Shown piece after piece: positions 1 to 10,712 of a DNA stretch of 48,456 nt. The DNA lies in the NCBI GenBank assembly GCA_964200185.2, contig CAXNAD020000012.1, forward strand, positions 1-48,456. The letters are read 5' to 3'. Both the position numbers and the translations under genes were made by a program. Positions within the stretch are counted from its first letter, which is position 1, and every line of letters starts with the position of its first letter. A model generated the notes under the pieces. The model was not told the DNA's origin and ran no database searches. It saw only the letters and a list, made by a program, of their open reading frames with translations. Origin of the DNA: Choristocarpus tenellus KU-1152 (taxonomy: Eukaryota > Phaeophyceae).

Positions 1-148
1 TCAACAAGCGTAAGGTGTTGACAAGGTATTGTATAGAAAAATATAAAAGAGAAATAAAACTGACCTACAATGATGGAAAGTTGGTAAAAAATTGGAAGTG
101 GAATAACAGATGCATATTTTTATATGGTTGTGCATGTTGCAGTCTCAC

Positions 149-2402
149 CGGGTAAAGACACCTGTGGAGTCAATCCTTTCTACAACCACGAAGCCATCAT
201 CTCCTACAGAAGCCAAAAGAGAAGATGATCCATTTGCACATGTTGAAGTCGGGCAGAACAAGACCTCGTTTGTTCGTCCTGCATGTACATACTTGGAAGT
301 TGAGGGTATGTAGGAGTAAAGAGAGAGAATGTAAGCCTTTTTATCAAATAAAACTGCTACAGTCTGAACGTATATATATAGTCATCACCTACTGAAAGTA
401 CCACACCTTTTCCATATCATAGCTCTTACCTGCTTTTTCAAGGGTTCTGCAAGGTTCCTTATATCAAGCACTGCTGTACTCCCATCCTCTAATCCTGAGG
501 ACAAACACGTAAAAAATGTCAATCAATCACGCACATCATATACTGCATTTCTTCTCTAGAGGAAATGAGACAAATATTTCACATTAGATCCAAATAGAAT
601 ATAGACAAAACTCTTCAACATGTTTGTCATTGTGATAAAGAAAAAGCCCAGAGTACATGCAAATAGGAAAACTATCAGCTTCATATAAAAAGCGGGGTGC
701 TGTTGAGAAGTACACACACACACACCTAGGCCAACAAGATGCTGCTCAACCGGTTCCCATGCCAATGACAGGACAGGCATTCCCAACCTCTTGAAGCTTG
801 TGCATACACCATTAGTGATCCTCCTATCCCAGATCTTGACAGTGTGGTCCTGATAACTATCATCAGTGAGAATACAACTAGCAAGACATGCTCATGACCG
901 AAATGAACTTCTTTAAGCATGGCGGAGAAGTGATAGATTTCCCAAGACCCACCAATGAACCCTCATCCTACATACGTGACCCATGTACATGCATGACCCA
1001 ATAAGTGGTGTATTTGAAATTTCATTGAATTAAAATATCCGTTACTGACCATAAAAGTAAGGAAGATGAACACTTGTGTCAGACCCTTGTTCAACATTGA
1101 GAATGCTATGTTGATTGCTGCACTCAATATTGGCATACACCTACGAAGTGCGGAAAAATACACATACATTCCTTTTCACCTACCCACAAAACTCCTACAT
1201 ATTGGAGACGATAGGGGAAGATGAATCCAGGTCAAGCGTTACAAAAGTTTAATCACATGGACAACACTCACAATTGAAGATGATGCAAAAATATGAGTTT
1301 GTCCATTGTCAGGCTTCCACTGAACATCAGAAACCTTGCTGGTATGTCCTGCTCATGTTGAGACAAAAAAAATGGACAACCATGAAAAGATACACTGCTT
1401 TAGCATTAATGATTTGAAGGTCCATCAAACAAGAGCGAAAAATCATGGAAGGTACAGACCTCAAGCAGACCTATCATACAGCTGCTGCCCCTTTCTCCTT
1501 TCCGAGGCGAAATCTTTGAAATCACAGTTTCAGGGAGAATGAAAAACTCGACCACGCCCTACATTCACAATTATCGACAACAGGAGGGGAAACCTCGGCC
1601 CTCAGGCATTAAAAAAGTAATTCCTTTTGCTGAAAGCAGCATACCCGAGTAGGTATCCAAGGAATCCTCCCGACCGTTTAAGGCATCCCATATCTTGATG
1701 CTGTGTTTTTGCGTATTTGCAATATGGACAGGAGAAGGGGAAGGGAGGATGTAGTTATATTTGTGCTGTTGGTATCATTTAGTTATGTAACAACATCCAA
1801 ACGATGCCAACAGTTCACCTTCGGTCAGAACTGCCTGATATCACTAGACCAGATTCGCCATCCGTAGCATCCACAGCGGTGGTCATGTCATCGTGTTCAC
1901 CTAGAACCATGACCTCCACAATATCCTTGGGTGAATCCGCCTTCCATGTGCACACCTATCCGTACCAATAGGCAGCACCCCCATATCAGTCCCCGAGTCA
2001 TTGCAAGAAGGAAGAGGCCCAATTGCTACTACAGGAGTGAAGAGTCGAAAAAACGAGATGGTTTACAAGGTGGGATGGAACGATCCATGCACTCACCCTC
2101 ACGTCCCCGCTATCATCTGCACATATCACCCTGGTTCCATGTCCGCCCCAGCAGATGTCGGCACTGCCACAAGTACCTGGAAGAGATGCCACCGCCTTCC
2201 CTGAAGTAATATCCACGGCGGTCAAGCATCCATCCCATACATTGCCCTCCAGGGTCGAGGTTGCAACCATAAGCAAACCATCCCACACAGCTACAGCATC
2301 AATCCGGCCGTCAACTTCAACAGAGGTAAGAGGTTTCATTATCTTGCTCTTTTGCGAGTAGATCGATTCACCAGAAGGGGCTAGAGAGTGTTTGAGCTGC
2401 AT
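149..2402 (-). CDS. WDR77: WDR77/MEP50-like WD-repeat protein, 7 exons, 3' end beyond window
   Basis: The WDR77/MEP50 family forms the methylosome with PRMT5 and presents histone and Sm-protein substrates for arginine methylation. I assembled seven exons whose phases join exactly: 2402-2097, 1955-1819, 1700-1645, 1348-1272, 849-726, 494-430 and 291-149, all with GT donors and AG acceptors. Together they give about 302 residues against about 342 in human, so only a short last exon is missing at the left edge. Diagnostic stretches follow human WDR77 in order: GNVWDGCLTAVD (family GRCWAGSLWLF), ICADDSGDV, LGEHDDM (family YEHDDI), GSSDRSIKIWD across the exon 2/3 junction, FASSSIDHTVKIWDRR across exons 4/5, LSLAWEP, GLEDGSTAVLD and LASVGDDGFVVVE. 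The ATG at 2402 is the first in frame; a second Met, 22 codons in, could be the true start. Exon 3 is only 56 bases. Another WD-repeat protein is possible but fits the residue order less well. Confidence 0.85.
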
Positions 2403-2786
2403 GGACAACAGAAGATGTTTAAGGTTGATTTTGGGTACTACACACTTAACTTACATCTTTACAACAGTATGGTTATTGGAGTGTATTCCCTTCATGAAAA
2501 GTAGACTTTTTTGTTTTTTCTTAATTTGCTATTTGTTTCAATTTGATGAATTCACTGAAGTTGTGCGGTTTGTAGTAATGAGTAGAATCTCTGCAGTAGT
2601 GTCTCTATGATCACGTGGTTTATTCATAGGACCACGGAGGGAATGACTAGCCAAGACGACCCAAGATGAACTGTAAGCGAGAGGACAACGTAGGGTTGAA
2701 CAAGGACAAATAGTGTGAAGGTGGACTATATCACGATTCAGTTAGGTTGCCCTTAAAGAGATCCCTCAGAGTCGCTATTGTAGAAC
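2403..2786. other. Upstream region of the WDR77-like gene, nothing recognised
   Basis: This should hold the promoter of the WDR77-like gene. I see no clear TATA box or coding stretch. It ends at the fold-back repeat beginning near 2787. Confidence 0.4.
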
Positions 2787-3013
2787 CATAGTTTTTCACA
2801 TTTACGACAACTGCTACCTTTATAAGGGTCCTAATGATATTGAATTGACTTTTCCCCTGACACATCTGCACAATGCCAGAGGGCATAATATTGTGTATTT
2901 TATTTTTATGACCTCTGACATTTTCCAGATGTGTCAGGGAAAAACCAATGAAAACTATTCATAAGTCAGAAAAATCCCCCCAAAAGTAACAGTTTTCATA
3001 AATGTGAAAACCA
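2787..3013. repeat. Fold-back (MITE-like) element, about 227 bases
   Basis: The two halves are inverted copies of each other. The outer arms start TTTTTCACATTTACGACAACT and its inverted relative (read from 3013) TTTTCACATTTATGAAAACT. The inner arms CCCTGACACATCTGCACAATG (from about 2855) and CCTCTGACATTTTCCAGATG (from about 2912) flank a loop of about 28 bases. The inner motif recurs at 3475, 4240, 9855, 10425 and 43125, so this is a dispersed family. No coding capacity is seen. Confidence 0.65.
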
Positions 3014-3204
3014 TTGATCTGTTTACGATTTTGCTACCAGCTATGCTGTACCACTGCCTTCCTGTGTCTTCAACCTAGCTTAGTCCTGCACCCCAGGGTA
3101 AGGACCTAGGAAACCATCACAATAATCTAACAGGCCCCTCCTTGTATTATATATCTATGTTTCCAAATAACCGTCACTGCACAACAGGTTACCCTCACAA
3201 AGCG

Positions 3205-3510
3205 AGTATGTGTTTCAAGGTGGAGACACCAGTCAGGTGGGCAAGAAGGGGCCTGTCAGGTTGTTGGGATGCCTCTCTAACTCGTCGTCCACTTTCGCAG
3301 GGCTAAGCTAAGTTAGAAGCATGACAGAGTACACATCGCTTTGTAAATATGTTCAAGGGGGAGCATTGTTGTATTACTAGTTTTCAAATAGAAAATATTT
3401 TATTAGAGAGGTATCTTTCACAATAACAATTGTTATTTTACAGCAACCCTTGTGATATAGTTTTGTTTGTTCACTGATATATCTACAGAATGTCAGAGGG
3501 TATCACAATA
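3205..3510 (+). repeat. Dispersed 300-base repeat, copy 1
   Basis: This stretch is homologous to the reverse complement of 10420-10712. Shared landmarks in order are GGTGGGCAAGAAGG, GGCTAAGCTAWGTT, TTGTTGTATT-CTAGTTTTCAAATA, TTAGAGAGGT and the CTGATAYATCTGYRAAATGTCA motif. It contains no ORF of note. The last 30 bases belong to the same family as the arms of the fold-back element at 2787-3013. Confidence 0.65.
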
Positions 3511-4184
3511 AAAAAAATAGTACAGTCATATTTTGGGTAGGTAGGTGTCTTACCGTTCACAACAACAACTACTATTACGAAAGATGTGACACAACAAAAA
3601 CATTTCTTTCTTGGAATTTTTTTGCATTTGTAGATTACATGTGTGTAATGTAGTGTGAGCGCTTAACAGACAATACATCCAAAGCACCCCATCATGGCTG
3701 TGAAGTATAATACTCCAGGTGAAAGAATCAAATTTCATTTGCAGTCTAGGAACCAATTGAAGTGAGAATGTCAAAACAGCATCAATGCACCAGTGTCAAA
3801 CTATCCCAATACAACAGATTACACTCACACACTGAGATGCAAACTAGTCATGGTCGCCCAAACAACTGGAAATCCAGTCTTACCTTACAATAGGCTATCC
3901 AAAAGGCAGTTTCATGGGAATTTCTATATCCCTGAGTGCATTCACAGAGCAAACAATCTCCATAACTGAAGTCAACACACCCACCACATCCATCTAGCAA
4001 GTGCAGCAAATGCTATCTATGGATTACTTAACATGAAAAGAATTGTATTACCCTGTAAAAAGAACATTTATCTCTTACAATTTGAGCAAACTCGGTGCAA
4101 CCAATCACTTGTTTTCTATGATGAGCAAGGTGATCAGATTCTCAAGACAGCGGCCCATCCAATTCAGGCAGCAATCTGCTCCTA
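3511..4184. other. No gene recognised
   Basis: AT-rich sequence with short ORFs in all frames. I find no splice-consistent coding series and no recognisable protein motif. Confidence 0.4.
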
Positions 4185-4265
4185 CTAGTGTTGTATTACA
4201 GTGTCCCTTGCAATATGGTTCCAGTCAGTTTTGTTTGGTTTTTCCCTGACAAATCTGCAAAGGTC
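4185..4265 (+). repeat. Fragment of the 300-base repeat family
   Basis: The order TTGTATTACAGTGTCCCTTG then TTTTTCCCTGACAAATCTGCAAAG repeats the end of the copy at 3205-3510. The upstream part of the family is absent, so this is a 3' fragment. Confidence 0.5.
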
Positions 4266-4384
4266 ACAGTTTATAGTAGTATGATGAACAACCTTGCTTG
4301 GACAGAATGCTGGTTTCCAGAATCCAAAGTCCATGCGACAATAAGCGATATGGATTATACATCTATCTCTATGATCTTATCTGT

Positions 4385-4650
4385 CCAAGAATGAGGTGGC
4401 AAGGCTTCATTGCCAAGAGATGGATGCCAAGTAAGATCCAGCACAAGATTCGAGGCAGGAGGTGGAGAGATGAGCTGTTGGATGGCTGAACGAAATATGT
4501 GAAAAGCAACACATGAAAGGAGGCAGTACAGTCGAACAATAGTGCGATATTTAGTTACAGTTAGTTTGCATGAAAAGTATTGGTGTGTGTAGTCCCTCTG
4601 ACCACAGGTCGGGATAGTCCCAAGGTCAAAGTGAAGATTGTCATAGTTAA
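4385..4650 (+). repeat. Dispersed repeat, possible LINE 3' tail, copy 1
   Basis: This stretch is homologous to about 9090-9330. Both contain CAAGATTYGAGG, GGATGGCTGAA or CAATGGCTGAA, AGCAACA-like runs and a distal GTGTAGT...CTCYGACCACA...GGGTTAGTC...CAAAGTGAA block. The first part reads in one frame as MRWQGFIAKRW...KIRGRRWRDELLDG and then stops. That resembles the basic tail that follows reverse transcriptase in several LINE families, but the match is short and there is no catalytic domain. Confidence 0.4.
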
Positions 4651-6040
4651 GTCTTTTTATTAATTCTATTTTTGCTTTCTGCATTTCTTAGAACTTTTTT
4701 ACCAACAGTTAACCGAACTGGCTGACTGGATGGACCATGACCGTGCACCAGCCTGGTCAAAATCTCTTGACTTGCTGTAACCGGTCCAGTTGAAATGTTC
4801 TTGGAAGTATTTCATTGGGAACATCTTCCGGCTGAAATTTCTCATGGTCCTGAAGTGGTCCTCTTAAAAAATATTATTGTAGGGTCATTCTGACACCTGA
4901 TGTGGTTCAAATATCTGATGCAATCCTGGATAAGATGGATAGTTAGCTGGACTCACCCTTTGGATAAGATCGGTCAGATCTGCCTGTTCAGAAATGTGTA
5001 GAAGATCCCCCCATTGCCTCAAACACACAACGGGGAACAATAAAAAACCCTTCAGATTTAGACATTTTCATTGTTACAATATGATTAGGCTTGTGCTGAC
5101 TGGGTATGTCCTGTACCATATTATTATGTGTGGCTCGCAGTCTAATCTGGTTGACACTCTAGGTAACAACTACTTCAAAGTACCACGACAGCAAATGTCC
5201 TATCAAATTCTGAAGCAACTGCAGAAGTCGTCTCTATCAAAAGCGTAGCTTGTGTGAACTTATTATTCAAAATACAATGCTTACAACTTCAAAGCAGGAA
5301 TAAATCCCAAAACCTATGAAAAAATATATACTTCTAGCGCATGCTGGCTTTGGTTGGTATCATGCACAATATTATCCACTTTTGTGCTCATTAACCATCT
5401 TGTACATTATCATCATTGTGAGGGACCTGGGGACCAAGCATGTAGGCAAGCATATATAGACCTGCCTATTGCTAGGTACATGCTTCTCAGTACATATATA
5501 TTTGCTTCTCAAGTTCACCTCTTCCTTATGCCAATATTCAGTCAGCACTGAACCCTATGATCAAAAATAGTCTAGTACATGCACATGCTCTGATTCAAGT
5601 CAACCCTTCATTACAATCATATATCACTACCTGTCCTTAATGAGGCAATGGGTTCATGTATAGTGTTATTGCATGTGACTGAGTGGTACAAGTTCCCAAG
5701 CAGCAACTTTTGTCCGTATGATTGTCGGTCATGATCTGTTCTCCTTTCCTCTGCTTACCCTTCAATGAAGCAAACGGTCAACTCACCATTTCTCTACTTG
5801 TGATACCACACAATAATAGTGTGCAAACATTAAGATGACAGGGTACATTAATGACCAGCCCTGCCAATTCGCCATCCATATGTTGAATGAATAACTCCCT
5901 CATGTTCTTTTTACAAAAGGGTGGTATCTTACCACCAAGGAAACACAAACAGTTATTATTGTAGGTGGCTTCCTTGGTCTAGTAATATATTGATTTGCAC
6001 ATATTAGTTTGATGATTGATGCTACAACAAATCAAAAATT
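4651..6040. other. No gene recognised
   Basis: Short ORFs only (84 codons at 4994-5248 at most). No splice-consistent series and no repeat partner were found in the window. Confidence 0.35.
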
Positions 6041-6044
6041 GGCT

Positions 6045-6440
6045 GATGTTGTCATGGAGAAGAAGCAACATACAACATGCTTGGATTCATATCCTACAGA
6101 AAGAGGGCAAATAGAGAAAAAAATGTATTCAAAACCAGAGATGCAACATACAGCAATTAGAAAAAATGCTGGGGCTCTTCACCATGCCGGGTATAATACA
6201 TGACAGGACTGGACCGCAGGCCCTTCTCAGTGGAATGTGTAGGTGTTGTCAAGGAAAAGATGGAACACACAACCTACTTGGATCCAATATTATTCTTACT
6301 GAAAGAGAGCAGAAAAAAGAAAAAAAAATGTATCTGACCAAATCCAGAGATGCAAAATATAGAACTTAGAAAAATTCCTGGGGCTTTTCACCATACCAGG
6401 TATACGTGACAATACTGGACTGTGGGTCTATCTCGGCGGA
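6045..6440 (+). repeat. Two tandem units of about 197 bases
   Basis: Unit 1 starts at about 6048 (GTTGTCATGGAGAAGAAG) and unit 2 at about 6245 (GTTGTCAAGGAAAAGATGG). They share ACAACMTRCTTGGAT, a purine-rich GAAAAAAAATGTAT block, CAGAGATGCAA and GGGGCTYTTCACCATRCC, then RGACTGGACYGYRG. The units are diverged by perhaps a fifth, so the duplication is old. A GGGGCTCTTCACCATGC echo also occurs at about 42110. Confidence 0.65.
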
Positions 6441-6845
6441 AAGTTTTTATTGGGATCCAGGGTCACCAGAAATTTTAACCAGACTGGGTTGGGGGGTCAA
6501 TTGTGAAAGGTGTTCAAACAGAGTCAGTTCAAGGCACCTACATGTCATTATTCGACAGTATGTCCCCTGCTACGCAACCTGAGCTGTCCTCACTAGATGT
6601 TAATGTTAGAGAGAGGCACAACTTATAACGGTCACGACTCAAACAATTTGTAGTAACGAGACATCAATTGAGACAGGGCTATGAACCGATTTTTCCTGAC
6701 TACAATGCTGGAAATGAAGATGGAAAAACAATGGGCTATATATATGTATGCCATATCTGGCAAGCATATTCTAGGTATTACAGTACAACGTACTATACAC
6801 AGAGACATAAATTAAATTGAAGACGAAGGGTTGTCCCAGTGTATC

Positions 6846-6961
6846 TGCCACACCTTCACATGCGCTCTGCCCTGTGGATATCCATTCAGTCCCCACAAAC
6901 AACTTCTGTCCTACAATTTGCAGGATATGCCACCCTTTCTGATAGCACAAAGTACACCTGC
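6846..6961 (-). CDS. Candidate internal exon, unknown protein
   Basis: On the minus strand a TTTGTTTTGCAG acceptor precedes an open stretch reading CTLCYQKGWHILQIVGQK and ending TGQSACEG before a GTGTGG donor-like site. Only this frame stays open across the whole interval. I do not recognise the protein. It could belong with the candidate exon at 8712-8804 on the same strand. Confidence 0.3.
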
Positions 6962-7329
6962 AAAACAAACATGTAATGCATTGTCCTAGGTGCATGACAA
7001 CTACCAACCTATAGACTCACCCAATGTATCCTAAAAAGAGAGGGTTGTAGATGGGGCACTTTTAGTGGGGTTGGAAGTCTCATTTAATTCTTTTGAAATA
7101 GTCCAGAATTGAAACAAGTTCACATTGACAAATTAACCTTTTTTGTGGGTTTGTGAGTGACAGGGGCATTTGATGTGCACTGAGACAGGAAGAGAAAGGG
7201 GAAGTAGTACATATATATGGGAAAAACGACTATCAATTGGTTCTTGTGTATGTGTTCATTTTGGGATGAGGTGAAGGTGTGGTAGGATGGGGTCAAAGAT
7301 GGTGGCAGGCACAGGATGATTCAATCTAA

Positions 7330-7588
7330 GAGTGAAAGTATCTTAGAGGGTATGAGTTTTGCCTTGTTTGTCCATTTGGGGGTTAGCTTCCCATAGGTTA
7401 TTTTATGACATTTTCCAGCTCCAAAAAGTTTTGGAGTAGGTAAAATGTGCGTGTTATGAAAGGTAATGTCTGGAACAAGGATATTAACACTTCTTGACAA
7501 ACACGATAGCCAAAATTACATCAAAGTTGCAACATTGGATTTTGGTCCACAAACGGATGCGGCTCTACCATCTAAGATACTTTGACTC
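7330..7588 (+). mobile_element. MITE family M1, copy 1 (259 bases, TSD TAA)
   Basis: Terminal inverted repeats are GAGTGAAAGTATCTTAGAGG at the left and (inverted) GAGTCAAAGTATCTTAGATGG at the right. The element is flanked by TAA at 7327-7329 and 7589-7591. A second copy of exactly the same length lies at 44937-45195 in the opposite orientation. No coding capacity, so it is a non-autonomous DNA transposon. The 3-base duplication would fit a PIF/Harbinger-type element, but the second copy has ATT. Confidence 0.85.
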
Positions 7589-7789
7589 TAACCTAGTTAC
7601 AGAGATGGACACCCAATTTACGTGGGAATTGCAAAGAGATTGTGTCACTTTGGTATGACCATCCACAATCATGTTGGCAAACAACACCATCGGTATGGTG
7701 GGACCAAGTCAAATGCAAGTAAACATGTTACAATAACTAGTGAATGCTAACGATTACAGTGAGGTTCCAGTGGGTACGTGAGCAGTACA

Positions 7790-7965
7790 AAATTACCACT
7801 GCAGTGGTTCTTAGTGGTGATGGCTACTCTGCATTGCAGACCATCATTTGTGGCATTTATACTTTGGATGGATTTGCATTTGAGGAATGTGGTGGGTGAC
7901 AGGACATGATGTAGCTCTTCACCACTCCATTCTACTGTTGGAGTTGGAGCCCACTCTATGGTATA
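7790..7965 (-). CDS. Candidate exon, unknown protein
   Basis: A minus-strand open stretch reads EWAPTPTVEWSGEELHHVLS, then KCKSIQSINATNDGLQCRVA and ends before CAGTG|GTAATT. It follows a CTTATACCATAG acceptor-like site. Two cysteines and an N-x-T motif hint at a secreted or extracellular domain. The identity is unknown and the exon limits are uncertain. Confidence 0.25.
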
Positions 7966-8711
7966 AGAACAATAATTGAGGCAGATATCAATATCCGCTT
8001 TCAATTCTTCACAACTATGGAAACCATAGTATGAGATAGTGTACTACAAGACACAAATATGTGTGGATAGTGTGTGTTTCCATGTGTTTCTTTGCCATGG
8101 GAGTGTGTTGGCACCTTGTTCATTGGCAATCCCACTAAGACTCCTTTATATAAATGGGTCATGATTTGTTCCTCCAGATACTTTCAATGTACAGTATGGT
8201 GTTCTAACAACATCATGTGTGTATATGTTCACCCAAATGGACAGGTACAGGTACAGGTAGGCGAGTAAAGAGTACACAGCATGTAGAGAAACATATCAAC
8301 TGTCACTCCCAGACAATGTAACATTTGTGTGGATAGGAAGCCACCCTTAGTTAAGAAGAACAGCGAGGACATTTATTATTATGGGCTTGAGTTCGCCCAG
8401 AAAGAGATTTCACCCTTTTCATTTGTTCATGTGATATTCTGTACATTCTCACAACTCACAATTATGGCACTATCTGCACAATCCATTGTGATAAATGAAT
8501 AGCAGAGGCAGGTAGGTCACTGTGAAGACATTGTCAGTTGTTGCAACTAAGTGTAATTTTGGTTAGCTTACTATAGTCAACCCTCTGGCAACTTACTAAA
8601 CAAGACCGTAAAAAGTACCCTCCCTCAACCAAATTCGTGCATGTGAGATATCCACAGATGTGGGAGTTCTTCTTTGATTCCCTACCACCCTACTCCCTAC
8701 ATCCAACTCAC

Positions 8712-8804
8712 CCTCACATACCGCCCTATCAACTGGTGTATATACTGTACCATGTGTACCATATCTGACAGGCACTCCCACACAGCAGCCAAGCCAACAG
8801 CACC
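8712..8804 (-). CDS. Candidate 93-base phase-0 exon, unknown protein
   Basis: The exon runs from a CGTGGTCAG acceptor to a GTGAGTTGG donor and is exactly 31 codons with no stop: GAVGLAAVWECLSDMVHMVQ then YIHQLIGRYVR. The amphipathic helical character suggests a structural helix pair. The donor is strong, while the acceptor lacks a good pyrimidine tract. No family recognised. Confidence 0.4.
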
Positions 8805-9089
8805 CTGACCACGTAGAAGGCCACCTCATCCAATCTATGACAACCAATTTCTTGCTGCTACTGCTTTCTTGTAATTGACCATAGTAATATTGTATGGTAC
8901 ATTTATAAACTTGATGGCGAAGTAATATTAGTTCAAGAGCACATATATCGTGTGTTGTCATGGACATGTGTTCCTTGTTTTGGTGTAGCTTCATACGCTC
9001 CTCCTGTTTGAATCTGTTCCACAGTAGTGCAATTTGATGATGTATTGTTATCCAACGCTATTACTATTAATGGGCTTCAATTGGGAAGT

Positions 9090-9330
9090 GATACTGAGGC
9101 AAGCACTTAGCAAGATTTGAGGGAGGACTAGCAGAACAATGAGTGGTGCAATGGCTGAATCAAATGCACCAGAGGCAACAAAGCAAAGCATGCACAGGGC
9201 AGTGCAATTATTCTTACAATTACACCTCAATAGTAGCCAGTTTGTAGTCAGTTAGAAGTAGCGCTGTGTAGTGACTCCGACCACATGTTGGGTTAGTCTC
9301 CAGAGCAAAGTGAATGCAGATATGAATAAA
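9090..9330 (+). repeat. Dispersed repeat, possible LINE 3' tail, copy 2
   Basis: Homologous to 4385-4650. It shares GCAAGATTTGAGG, CAATGGCTGAA, the CAACAAAG run and the terminal GTGTAGTGACTCCGACCACA, GGGTTAGTC and CAAAGTGAA blocks. The coding trace seen in copy 1 is destroyed here. Confidence 0.4.
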
Positions 9331-10419
9331 GAGCCATAACAACAAATCCATCACACAAGGCAGGTATGGATGGGGTGCAGTGTGTCAAATTTGTGGGGGG
9401 TGGGCAGGTCAAACGATTGATATCACCTTGACACTTTTCTTACACAATAGATTGAGCAACTCTCATGACATGGTGCCGTGCAGGGTACGAAGAAGATAAT
9501 CAGATTCTCAATCTATGTGGGCAGAAAGGCAGTACGGAAACAGAGATTATACTGGGTGCAGATGACCTCCGTTTGAGTGATGACAGAAGCTTGGAGAACA
9601 TGATCCTCAACAGGAGAATGATGTAAATTGGATGTTGAAATGGATGGGGTGTGTGGTTACTGTACGCACAGTGTATCAGTTTTTCTACTTAGAGATGTAC
9701 TACTAGTACTATATACATACCACCTGTAGTATTACTATTTTATGCCCAATTTTATCTTCTAGTTGTCATGGATATACAAGGCATAGAATATAATAAAAAA
9801 AGAAGTTTAAAACATATTCAGACTCTGATTCAACATATTACTTCTTCGCCACTGACATTTTTCAGATGTTGTCTTGGGGGACAATAAAAAAATACAACAC
9901 CACAGACAGGCACTGGGCGTCTTGTATTGTTTCTGTATCATAATTGGTGTGCGCAGTGTGGGCAGTGTGGGCAGTGTGGGCAACTTCTTCAGTGTACTCG
10001 AAGTATAGGTTGTTGCCTCACTTTTTTCTGTAGGAATTACCATTAATATCTTGATCCTGCTTAGGTAGGCTAGACCTGTGGTTGGGGGCACTACACCTGA
10101 TTGCACTGCTTCTCGTTATCTACGAAGTAACTCTTGCATTACGCCCAATTGCAATACCCCGTACGTGCCTTATTTTTTCGCATTTTGGATGCAGTCATCT
10201 CACCACCCCTTGGTTCACCTCCCAAATTGAGTACACTCTGCCAACAATGATTCTTTCCCACGCAAATTGCAGCCCGATTAAGATTTTCCCTTTCCTTTGG
10301 GTGGTTTATGTATAGCACAAGATGGTAAGGTATAGTTGTACCTTCCTGATACATATACTTGTCACGTCATCAAATTAAAATATAATCTGATCTCAACCCA
10401 CCATTTATTGTCATGCCCT
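9331..10419. other. No confirmed gene; short GTGTGGGCA tandem repeat
   Basis: A nine-base unit GTGTGGGCA is repeated three times at about 9957-9983. A minus-strand stretch at about 10215-10290 reads GKILIGLQFAWERIIVGRVY up to a GTGAACC donor, which could be an exon, but nothing else supports it. Confidence 0.3.
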
Positions 10420-10712
10420 TTGACATTTCACAGATGTATCAGGGAAAACCAAAACTGTGTCACAAGGACTACTGTAATAATAATATTGTTGTCGATGCTA
10501 CAACACCTCTCTAAGAAATATTATTTGAAAACTAACAATACAACATTATCCCCTTAAAGATTGGTAAGAGTTCAAAGTAATGTATACACTGTTATGCTTC
10601 AACATAGCTTAGCCATATGAAGGTGGGTGACGATCTAGGGAAGCGTCTCAAGAATCTATGAGGGTCCTTCTTGCCCACCAGCCTGGTGTCTCTAGGTTAT
10701 CAAACGTACAAC
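10420..10712 (-). repeat. Dispersed 300-base repeat, copy 2 (inverted)
   Basis: Reverse complement of the copy at 3205-3510. It begins TTTGACATTTCACAGATGTATC and ends with CCTTCTTGCCCACCAGCCTGG. The two copies therefore form a long inverted pair about 7 kb apart. No ORF. Confidence 0.65.

Noticed and set aside
8596-8994. 132-codon minus-strand ORF
   Set aside because: Its frame differs from the splice-bounded 93-base exon inside it, and its tryptophan/cysteine content looks random.
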